The translations under genes and the position numbers were made by a program. Under the pieces are notes generated by a model. It saw only the letters and a program-made list of their open reading frames with translations, had not been told where the DNA came from and did no database searches. Below are positions 54,495 through 64,000 of a DNA stretch of 64,000 nt, in pieces (the first letter of the stretch is position 1; the number at the start of each line of letters is the position of its first letter). This DNA comes from Paramecium tetraurelia (taxonomy: Eukaryota; Ciliophora; Oligohymenophorea; Peniculida; Parameciidae): NCBI RefSeq assembly GCF_000165425.1, contig NW_001799036.1:6623-70622 (forward strand). The letters are read 5' to 3'.

Positions 54495-55028
54495 ATGCAT
54501 CGAAAATTAAATACTATTCCCCCTCTAAACCTCCTAACGTATGAACCCTATAATGACCATCATCAAATCACTGGCATTTAGAGCGAAGCCACTTCTCCTA
54601 ATTATTCATTGGAGACTCCAGTTATCACTAACAAACACAAATTCAGAAAGAATTCACATTAACACCTCCCAACTGTTTAGTAATCCTCCCCATACATCAA
54701 GTTACCCATGATTGAAGAGAAGTTTCTTACTCCAAGACAACAACAAATAAATTTAATGCCAGATCTGACCTTCAAAGATTTATTTAAGAATCCAATATAT
54801 TATGAAAAGAATGGTTTGAGTCCAAAAGGGAGCGAGGAGATACTCAAGAAGTTGAGAATGAGACACAAAAGAGTGGACTTCTCAAAAATGGTGGACATTG
54901 TAGATGAAACGACAAATTCCATAATTAAGGAATCCTTGAATGATCACAAAGAACATAGACGATTAAGCAGAAAAAATACTCGGAGATTCCATCTAAGTAA
55001 TCCTACCTAACTTACAGAATTTGAATGA
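54495..55028 (+). CDS. Hypothetical basic protein, 177 aa
   Basis: A single uninterrupted frame runs from ATG 54495 to TGA 55026-55028. The N-terminal half is Pro/Ser/His-rich and probably disordered. The C-terminal half is helical and basic (SEEILKKLRMRHKRVDFSKM, then DHKEHRRLSRKNTRRFHL). There is no membrane segment. It lies divergently from IFT70 and 38 bp before the next gene in the same orientation. Function unknown. Confidence 0.6.
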
Positions 55029-55066
55029 TTTCTATTATCATATCTCAATTAATTTTTATAAGAGAA

Positions 55067-55621
55067 ATGCATCCATATCTCAAGCCAGCAAGATCATTGC
55101 ATCTCGCCTCTCAAAAAGATGAATTAAAATCTAAATCTAATTAAAGAGACATTGATTTCGACCCAGCAAGTTTCCTAAATAACTTCGATGCACTCCCAGA
55201 TTACAATTTGAGGTTCAAATCTGAAAGCATTTCTCTTTTGACCAAATAGACTGAATAAAAAAGAGAAATGCAAAAAACTCAACATACCAAATTTTTAGTG
55301 CTCCCCAAAATAAATTCCAAGTTTGTTCGAGATAATGCTGTTGAAGATGTTTACTTCTTCCCCGAAACCAAATAAAAATACTAACACTAGAGCAGAATAC
55401 TCCACTCAAATACTGTGCTATAACCCTCCTCCATTGATAAGTCTAGCAAATCCTTCAAGGATCTTGAATAACTATAAGCCAAAAAAAAAAAAGTAGAATT
55501 CAATACTGCCTTGGAAATTGTGGATATCGAAGGAAGGGTTAGTACTGAAATTATTCATCCCGAATAGTAAACCATGCCAAGACAGAAAAGATTCTCGAGA
55601 CTCAAAACACTGGAATGCTGA
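55067..55621 (+). CDS. Hypothetical hydrophilic protein, 184 aa
   Basis: An uninterrupted frame of 185 codons (stop included) starts MHPYLKPARSLHLASQKDEL and ends RFSRLKTLEC. An in-frame run of 12 A's near 55481 encodes four Lys, which makes the locus prone to sequencing slippage. The frame is intact as given. The protein has charged, helix-prone segments and an ordered motif VEFNTALEIVDIEGRVSTEI. No domain is recognised. It follows the previous gene by 38 bp and may be related in style, but I see no clear homology. Confidence 0.6.
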
Positions 55622-55764
55622 AATTTAGATATAATTGGTTTTACTTATCATTTAATCAATTATTTTTTTTGCTTGTTTAATAACCCAAAATCAATATCGC
55701 AATTCATAAGTTGCATATATAAAATCAAAAAGATAGAAAATATATATTTATTCAATGAAAGAAA

Positions 55765-57249
55765 TCAATATTCATTTTTTAAATATTTCATCTCCAATGG
55801 TTCTTTGTCCTTTTAAGATTAAAACACAAACCTTAACGAATCACTGACTGGAAACACCAAAAGCTACTGTTCAACCTAAACTAAATATAGATTCATTTTG
55901 TATTCCTCTAAAAATACTTTATGATCTACTCCCTCTGTTTGAATGCATATCGTATCCCAATCAAGTATTTCAATCTTAAGAAATATCTTCTTAATTTTAC
56001 TCGTTTAGATTTTTATGAAGATATTAAAGATACATACCATAAAACTCACTATTTTTTTACTGTATGTTTTTATAAGAAACGACTTATAATTCTCACCTTG
56101 GATAGGTAACAATTTTAGGTCCAAAAAACTGTAATAAGTTGACAATCTTTTAAGTAGAATGTACATGTTTACTAGCCCAATTTGTTCGTTATTGATGGAA
56201 AATATTGTGTACATTCCTAATTTGAAAAATTTGTTGGTAATATGATTGGAACGAGAGGAAATAGATCTTAATAATTACTTTTTGATTAAATTATTTGATA
56301 TTGATTATTTCTCTTTATGCTTATATTCTTCTAAAATAATTAAACATTTAAATCTTTCGACATTTAGGTTACATATTCTAATGGAATAATGCTTCAGATT
56401 GTTGCTATACCAAACTTCTTCGTTATTCTTTCCCTATATTTGCTCCTTATGTATATAATCGTCGAGTAATTTTTACTCTAATGTCTTCTTGTCCCTTATA
56501 CAAAATCGTAAGAATGACCTCAAATTGCATCCTTCACAAAAATTGGGATCGTATGAAGGGAACATCTCTATCTGATTACTCAAAATGGATCTAAACTGCT
56601 TTGTAAAATTTTCTAGAGTGAATTTGAAAAATGGTTTTTAGATGATATTTGGAAGCTACTGTTACCAGATTTGATCTTTTAAAAAGAGAGTAAATTGCTA
56701 TCTACTCCATTCTTTAAAGAAATACATAACTATCATTTTAATGGACGCACATAAAATGTTATTGACAATTTAAAATATGTTGACGCGAGTACCTATGAAA
56801 TATTCCATAAAAATGTTGTTAGCCGATTAAAGTACTATTTAGAAACAACCAACATCGAAAACCTACAATATATGTAAGTGATATTCTAAGTCTGTAAGTG
56901 TAATTAGATCGGTAATTTTATCATCATCATGGCCCATATGTGAATATAGGTGTTACAACTTTGAAGAAATCAAGATAAGATTTTCAAAGAATATAGCTTC
57001 TTTTCCGAATTGTGGATATTTGCAGAGAAAAATTAAAGTAAATGCTATCAAGACGATATTGATTAATTTCCAGGCAAGTCCAGTTTCTAATGAACAGTAT
57101 AGCCATTCTGAAATGAACTAAAGAACACAAATTACTAAAAAGATAGTTAAAAAGTAGTAATTTGATTTAGTTCTATACATTTCAAATTGGCTTTACTCAT
57201 ACTGTTTTTCCAGAGCGGGATCTTTGAACCTGAGGGTCAATCTATTCAT
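55765..57249 (-). CDS. Membrane protein with N-terminal helices, 494 aa, intronless
   Basis: One uninterrupted frame of 495 codons, with no intron needed, unlike most long genes here. The N terminus MNRLTLRFKDPALEKQYEQS precedes hydrophobic segments (YYFLTIFLVICVLQFISEWL and AWKLINIVLIAFTLIFLCKY). Further possible helices follow, then a large cytosolic part with charged helices (LRFCIRDKKTLEQKLLDDYI) and beta-like stretches near the end. The N-terminal helix layout recalls ciliate membrane cyclase/PAS-type proteins, but no catalytic motif is visible. It lies 85 bp downstream of the NPC1-like gene on the same strand. Confidence 0.6.
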
Positions 57250-57334
57250 TATATGTGATTTAAATAATCGAATGTAATTGGAATACAGTAAATGATAAAA
57301 ATTAATTTTATATAATTTTAACATATAACAAATT

Positions 57335-60230
57335 TCAATAATAAGTTGCTTTCTTTTTAGCCTGCTGTTGTGATGAAAGATTAGTGCCTTCGGATTAATT
57401 GATAAGAGATTTGACTCTTACCTTCATAATGCTGAATTAAGGTCCGAATAGACCCAAAAATATTGGCAGTAGGACTAAACCCTAGAAGTAGTCTAATAAA
57501 TAATTACATTAAAAGCTCCCAAAACAACCATCAAAATATACATTCTAAAATAGTAGAGTTTAAAAAGAGTGGATGGAGCGAATCCAAGTACAGCCACTCC
57601 GATAAATTTAGTACAAGCGATGCCAACAAAAACTGAAGTTCCCATTGTAGACATAGCTCCAGTAACTCTTTCCCATCTTTTACCTTCACATAATCTGAAT
57701 TTGATAACAATATGAGCTACAAATTCGACAGCCAAACCGATGCAAGTCACCAAGTTGACAACACTTACTGCATTGATTTCAATCTAAAATAACAATGTAT
57801 CTTTACAACAAAACCACCAAAAATAACATTGGTTAACCAGATGGTTCCAATGAGATTGAAGGCAATCAGAAACACAAATAGCACCACTATAATAGCACAA
57901 ACAACATCTTAAACAAGTGTCATGGTGAAGAAGATAGTGGCTAAGGCAAGGAGTACATTTGTAATTGCAACTGCACGGATGTAAGAATATTAATCGTAGA
58001 AAACATAAGGCATTGAATAAGGGTAGACTTTCTGATTATCTTTAAGATTGGCATCTTTAACTACTTTATCAATGACTTGTCTGGTTTATTCTAAGGATAA
58101 TATATATCCTGCTGAATTATGAATAGGTCTATGTTGAAATCTCAGTCTACTGGTTTTGACGTAGCCTTATTCATTCAGTACGATATCAGCCTCAAAGGTT
58201 TCACCGCAGATACCGAATCTTTGACAACATGGAGAATTGATTCTGACTCCCAAGAATCGCTTCAATTGAGTAGGTAAATCATAGAGTGCAATATCTTAGG
58301 TCTCACAAGCTTATGTCCATTCTGCTTTTTCTCTGATAAAGAGATTGAAAGAAGCCACCCAACTGTAAATTGGAGGTTAAACTGTTTCATTCAATTAAGA
58401 TAATGAATTGGACAAATTGGCAACCAACTCTAGATCGTGTTGATCTTAATAATCTAGATTCTCTAAAATTAAATAAGCCAAAGGTCCAATTTCAATGTAT
58501 TTCTTCTCCAAAGTCATATAATTGAATAGATTAGATCCTTCAACCATGGATACTTATTCATCTAAGCCAACTCCTAATTTGGTTACTCCAACACAACTAA
58601 TGGTAAATGAGGCTACAAAGATGACTATTGTAGTAATCACACAGACTGGTTTCTATATGAATGGAGAGTAATGTTTTTTGAAGAATGTTTGAATCAGTTT
58701 TCTGTCTTCTTTGATTGCGTAGTTTGGGTCCTATTTGCAAATCATTAAATCGTATCTTTTATGTTTTTTTCTTTATTCATCCAAAGTAAGGAAGGCAACA
58801 AACATAGTGATTTATAAAAGATAATCTATAAATACACCTACTGCTGCTTAAATGCAGAAGGATTGCAAGGCTGGCATCTTGGTTAAAGATCCAACTAAGA
58901 ATGCGAGAGTCTCACAAATAGCTGCAATAGTTATACTGGGACCTACTTACTTTAATGTTTGTCCCATTCTCTCAGGCACTGTTGGATGCTTCTACTTTTT
59001 GTAATTGTGTGTAATAATAAACATGTTATCAACTCCGATAGCCAAAATAAGAAACGGAATAACCTTATATTATTATAAATTCACTTACTTCCAAACTGAT
59101 CATAGTCAAACCGATGCTGAAATAGGATACCATTCCGATACTGCTGATCATGGAGACAGCCACAATGAAGATACCACCCAAACCCAATGTAAATCCATTA
59201 TAGATCTTACTTGGAAATTGACCAATTGCAAATCCAATATACATAAACATCATAAAGTAGGAAACCACAACAATCCAAGCATTCTGATTAGTCTCATCAT
59301 CAATTTCATCTGAGACTGATCTCTCTGCCATAAAAGCTACTCTATATTGGTCTAACAGTTATTCTCGAGGAGCAGGCATTAAAGTTTTATCGTAGTACTT
59401 GTATAGTTTAGCATAATCTCTTTTATTCAAGGCATCCAAAGTATCCATCCAGACTTCCTTCTCCCACAATTCCGCATCTTTCTTGGTAAATTCATCGTTC
59501 ATCAATAAATAAGTTACTGCCATAGTCTTGGCTTGTATGTAACAATGGTCACATGGCTGGGTATCGTTTGCTCTTTCTTCACAATCTCTAGTTTTGTTCA
59601 TACATCATTATTATACATTCCACCAAACACTGATTCCAAAATAATGGGAATACCGTTCTTATCACTGCATGGGATGTTCGTTTGGTTCACATCAATTGAT
59701 TCTGTGCAAAGTGTTGTAAATTGAATGTCATCGTCTTTCTATTATAATAATACCATTATTAAACATCTAATAGTGAAGGATCCTGCAACCAAATATCCAT
59801 CGGGCTTGGTACGTAACATCCTTTTGCAGATATTGGTCTGTAGCACAAATCGTCCAGAGTTGTGTTCTTGCCTCCTATCAACACTTTTCTGTTTCTTATG
59901 ATGTTCTATAAAAAGTAGATCACTTTTAGTCCATCCTTTTGGAATACATTCACCCAGTCCTCATTCTAGTATGCCAGTATAAATTAATTGGTTCTATAGA
60001 AAGGACCATAATTTTCTGCAGAACTCTCCTGCTCCTGGTAGGTTCTACTGCTTGATGATACCCACAATGCTGAAAAATATATTGTTCAATATTTTACACT
60101 ATGGGTCGGTCAGCACAGTCAGATTGTATAGTCCCAGAGACATTATACCTGTTACTGTCATGCAAATCACAAAGACAAGGCATGGATACTTGGCTCCGAA
60201 ATAGCCTATATTGTAGAAGAGGCCAGACAT
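57335..60230 (-). CDS. NPC1/Patched-related RND transporter with sterol-sensing domain, no luminal NTD
   Basis: Six introns (28, 26, 29, 25, 26 and 26 nt) leave 2736 nt, 911 aa. The protein starts just before the first core helix (GYFGAKYPCLVFVICMTVTG) with LTDPQSLWVSSSSRTYQEQE as in NPC1. The sterol-sensing domain contains VIPFLILAIGVDNMFIITHN. The second half has NAVSVVNLVTCIGLAVEFVA, TGAMSTMGTSVFVGIACTKF and YYFRMYILMVVLGAFNGLVL, all family hallmarks. NPC1 and Patched proteins move sterols or lipids using ion gradients. Human NPC1 has about 1278 aa; the N-terminal cholesterol-binding domain is absent here. It is probably in endosomal or plasma membrane. Confidence 0.88.
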
Positions 60231-60606
60231 TAAATCTTGTTAAAATAATATTATTGAGAATATTATTATTCAGAAATTCCGATTTTAATTTAATGGTATT
60301 CCACATCTTCTTTGATTGTGCAATGCACCATTTATGATCATTTCATTTACTAATTAATTGGGAGCTATTAAAAATACGTTCTGTAATTCTTATAATTCAT
60401 ACTACCTATCTTATAATATAAATCAGATTAATTTTCAGTGCTTAGCTTTTAGTTGGTTTGGTTAAATTATAACAAATAATAAAAGTCATCATATATGAAG
60501 ACACTTTCTAATTAATTAAATTGATGATCTGTAAAAGAAGGAAATGTCTTTTTGATTAGCATTATTTTCTTTACTTAACTGAAAATTCAATCCAAATAGG
60601 GAAAGT

Positions 60607-61776
60607 ATGTTAAATAAATCTCACCCTTAGGATTAGAACAACATCAAATATGAAATCACAATTGGACTAGCCACAATTTTGGAATGGAAATTAGATTAGC
60701 ACAAACAATTCAAAGGATTCACCATTGAAATCGCCAAGAAAGAGAAATATTTTCTCATTTCTCATCTAGATTGTGTGTTTCTGAAAGACAAGCTGGATAG
60801 CAAAGTAGTTTATAAGAATATCAATACCTTTTACAAACCATAAACCATTATTGGAGAAGGCAACTTTGGGAAGGTAAGCAGAAACAATTTATTATAGGTC
60901 CTGCTCATTAAGAATACACAAGATGGAAAAATGTATGCAACCAAGACCTTGAGAAACGACCTGATGACTTCTTTGGATGTAATGAATTTTGTATTTACAA
61001 CTAGGACATTCAAGATGAAATAGCAGCGTTGTAATCATTAAAACATCGAAATGTCGTTTAGTTAAAGAGTATATTCTAGCACAAGAAATATTGGCTATTG
61101 ATAATGGAGTATTGCGAAGGAGGTTAATTAAAAGAATATTTGGAAAACCATTCTTTGGATAACTCCGAAATTATTGCAGTAATGTGTGTAAGAGTATTTC
61201 GCTACCTTAGTAATTGCTCTCTGGCTTAGCCTATATACATAACTAAGGCTTCGTTCACAGAGATATCAAGCCTGAGAATATTTTGTTGAGAAAAAAGGAT
61301 TCATTAATTGATATTGTGATTTCTGATTTTGGATTCGCAGTGAAGATCGACGATGTATCCACTAACAGACCAAGATGTGGTACTCCTGGATATATTGCTC
61401 CGGAAATAATTACATTTGATCAAAAACACAATTACAATGAATTATGTGATATGTTCAGTTGTGGCGTTGTACTGTTTAGATTGTAAGATGTCCATATCTA
61501 CTGTCTAGAATAACAGGAAAGAATTTGTTATAGGAAAACAGCAATTAAATTATTGACCAACAATTTATAGGAGATCTAAGTGAAGTGATAAAGTAAGAGA
61601 TATAGGGAGAGTTCGGCAGAATCTTACTTTAGATGTTGGAATTGGATCCAAGTAAAAGAATAACAGCAGAATAGGCCTTGAAGTATTTTGAGGATTTCGA
61701 TGATATGAAACTATATCAAGAGACTCCAATATAATAGTTAAAACATTTAGCAGTCCATTTTCTATTTGTTAATTGA
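60607..61776 (+). CDS. Ser/Thr protein kinase, CAMK-like, with N-terminal PH-like extension
   Basis: Four introns (24, 26, 23 and 26 nt) leave 1071 nt, 356 aa. All kinase motifs are intact: GEGNFGKV (glycine loop), MYATKTL (ATP Lys), HRDIKPENIL (catalytic Asp), SDFGFAVK (Mg-binding DFG), CGTPGYIAPE (activation loop/APE) and DPSKRITAEQALKYF. The first about 80 residues (YEITIGLATILEWKLDQHKQ, KEKYFLISHLDCVFLKD) look like a small beta domain of PH type, as seen in other ciliate kinases. The subfamily is closest to CAMK-like kinases by the GTPGYIAPE region. An active kinase is expected. Confidence 0.85.
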
Positions 61777-62969
61777 TACTATCTGTACTAACAACGATTA
61801 AACATCTACAATTAATTTAAACTATATAGTTCATTTCAATGAACACTAAAAGGAATAATTAAAAAAAATTCAGTTTTTTCAACTTTCCGAAACCAATATG
61901 TTTTTGAAATTTTATATAGATAATCTTTTTTAAAATAGCAGAAGTCTAACAATAATTCTTTATTATTTAAAATCTCTGACTACTAAACCAAATAATTTCA
62001 CAAATATTTATGCAAAGTATAATTGAATTTTTATAATTATTCAATATTAATATGAATAGGGAGTTGTTAATATTGTTTATTTATTAGTATTCTTAATTGA
62101 TTAATACATATATGCAAAATACAGCAATTATGTGTAATTTACATATCGATATAAATTATTTTAATTCAATTTGAATCCGTTTTTTCTCTTGTCAAACCAA
62201 TTCTTTAAATTATAAATTAAATAGCCAAATTATTCTGAAATTTTTTTTAATGTATTATTTGTTATTTGTGTTTTTTCTTTTTTCTCAATCTTCCAATCTT
62301 CATCATGCCTATCAATTTAGAAATTGTATTTAACTACCAAAATAATTTAATTTGAAATCAAATGTGTTCTAATTATAAGTTGATACTTTAATATTTTCAC
62401 TATTATTGAAATCTTATAAAGATGATTTTTTTCATTTTCACAAGCATTCTACCTATAAATTATTAGTATATCTGTAAAATATTTCCAACTTATTTTTATT
62501 ATTCATTTTCAAATTATGATAAACTCAAATCAAACATCAAATTATAGATATAAAATATAAAGAATTTCTTACCTCACAGAAATCGATAGAAATATGAGTT
62601 TTGTTTTATCATAGAGAAAAATAATTTATTGAATTCTAAGATTTCTCAGAAGTGGATAAAATCTATAGAAAATTAGATTAAATATTAGTATAATAAACAA
62701 TTTAATGCACTACTAACTTACAATAAAATAAGGATACTATTACTACTTTGTTTTATTCGATCATCATATATCCACAAGAAACATTAATATTCATTCTCAT
62801 TGAATTATGTTGAATTATATTGAATTACATTTCATTAAAATTGTTTACACTCAGCCTTTTGTTTAATTCATACTTAAAGAAATCTATAATAATTTTAGAG
62901 GATTTGATTGAATTAATAGAGATGCAAGAGAATCTTGTATTTTGAAAAACTATTAATAAATTAAATTTA
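61777..62969. other. AT-rich intergenic region
   Basis: About 1.2 kb of A/T-rich sequence with no convincing frame on either strand after Gln recoding. I see no RNA gene. It is unusually long for this part of the window. Confidence 0.5.
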
Positions 62970-64000
62970 ATGAACTATTTATAAATTTCTTTGATCGTCT
63001 ATTTTGTTTTTAGAGGCTCTTCAACAGCATTCACTATCACAGAGATCAATGAGCCACCATTATTAATCAAAATGCATCCTAATTAGCATAGAACTATCAC
63101 ATTTGATGATGCTCGAGATGCAATTCTTTAATCATTTAATCAAAGCAAATGTTGCGAAGTCACTTCACTGCAGGTTTAATTTGAAACCTAAGAATTCAGA
63201 ATCATTTAGCATCAAGATTTTAAGGAAAGTGATTTCTAACTAGACGGTGTTCTCAACTTTCGTTAATTTGTTTCAATGATTCATATAAAAGATGGAATGT
63301 TAGCAATTACTTCTGATTCAATTGCATACATCCTGAAATTTAATTACGATAGGGTTTTCGTACATGATTTTGAAGAGAAAGGTTAATAGTTTGCTAGGAT
63401 TCGATTGAAGGCAGACCTATAAACGATTGCCCCATCATTGGTTGCTAAAAATGAAATGCCACAATTATTATTTGCACCTTCTACTAATCTAGTTTTTTTG
63501 TTGTTTAGTGATAGTGCTCAAGTGTTTAGTATGCAATAAATGGAATAGTAAGCTGATTCACTTGATGTGTATTAAATAAATGATTGGAGAAGAAGAAAGT
63601 AGAGAGGATTGACAAAGGAAATAGATGGCTTAGTATTTAGTGTTGTTGGAAGAGATGGTTTAGATGTCTATAAGATTGTACAGAAGGATCTAAAGTTCCT
63701 TAAGAATTTGAAGTTCGATACTCTTGGTTTGAATTACTCAATAGATATTGCTGATTTCGCTATTTTGAAGCATGGAACAAAGGAGAATCTTTATTCAATG
63801 TTTTTATTGGATAGAAATTGTGGTTTATTTTTGATAGATGTTTTTAGAGATTAATCTATTAGTTTTGGATTAAGATCTTGGATTAGTGAATAATCAGGTG
63901 GGATATCAGTGGACACTCGAAATGGTCGAAATGTATTTATGGCCTATTAATCTCTGAATCATTATTATGTACTTGAATTCAATGTTGATTTAGATAATGG
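62970..64000 (+). CDS. Type I membrane protein, partial; paralogue of the gene at 38498
   Basis: ATG 62970 starts a signal peptide (MNYLQISLIVYFVFRGSSTA). The frame then stays open for 343 codons to the window edge, so the membrane segment and tail lie outside. Beta-rich extracellular segments match the 38498 protein in order: FSVVGRDGLDVYKIV against ISAVGSDGLDIYRNL, IDIADFAILKH against IDFRDFAVYQL, and LFLIDVFRD against VVVVEVSFLRE. No intron is needed in the part seen. The two genes are 24 kb apart in the same orientation. Confidence 0.7.

Noticed and set aside
55481-55492. Run of 12 A's as a frameshift error
   Set aside because: The frame is intact through it (four Lys codons), giving a closed ORF of 185 codons.

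Overview
The window is protein-coding DNA from a ciliate, most like a Paramecium macronuclear genome. TAA and TAG are read as Gln throughout and TGA is the only stop. Genes are interrupted by very short introns (mostly 20-34 nt, GTA...TAG or ...AG). Gaps between genes are often under 100 bp, and the sequence is AT-rich. A standard-code ORF scan therefore shows only fragments. I translated with TAA/TAG = Gln and removed introns by hand. For most genes listed, the spliced length is a multiple of three and joins known family motifs in frame, which supports the models. The genus is inference; the code and the introns are visible directly.

Layout. 1-3.5 kb: coding-looking but mostly unresolved sequence. 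3.5-7.5 kb (minus): a TPR-repeat protein, a membrane protein and a coiled-coil protein. 7.8-10.7 kb (minus): a phosphoenolpyruvate carboxylase homologue. 12.1-21.2 kb (plus): a giant cysteine-rich surface membrane protein, followed by a tRNA-Ala(UGC) with an odd T-loop. 22.7-28.8 kb: small genes, including several paired-cysteine proteins and a RING-finger protein. 29.2-36.7 kb (minus): the ciliate guanylyl cyclase fused to a P-type-ATPase-like domain.

37.0-50.8 kb is very compact: importin alpha, a type I membrane protein, a kinase-LRR protein, a GCN2-type eIF2alpha kinase, a Gln/Asn-rich protein, Sec61 gamma, poly(A)-binding protein and a small hypothetical protein. 51.1-61.8 kb: a multi-pass membrane protein, IFT70, two small basic proteins, another membrane protein, an NPC1/Patched-related transporter and a Ser/Thr kinase. 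The right edge (62.97 kb onward) opens a paralogue of the type I membrane protein at 38.5 kb.

The genes are ordinary cellular functions of a ciliated cell: translation control (GCN2, PABP), protein import and secretion (importin alpha, Sec61 gamma), cilium assembly (IFT70), cGMP signalling (guanylyl cyclase), sterol-type transport (NPC1-like) and surface proteins. I see no operon, CRISPR array, virus or complete transposon. The most unusual points are a start codon split by an intron in the PABP gene, a PEPC homologue with altered catalytic loops, TPR repeats that each carry an intron, and a cluster of small paired-cysteine proteins.
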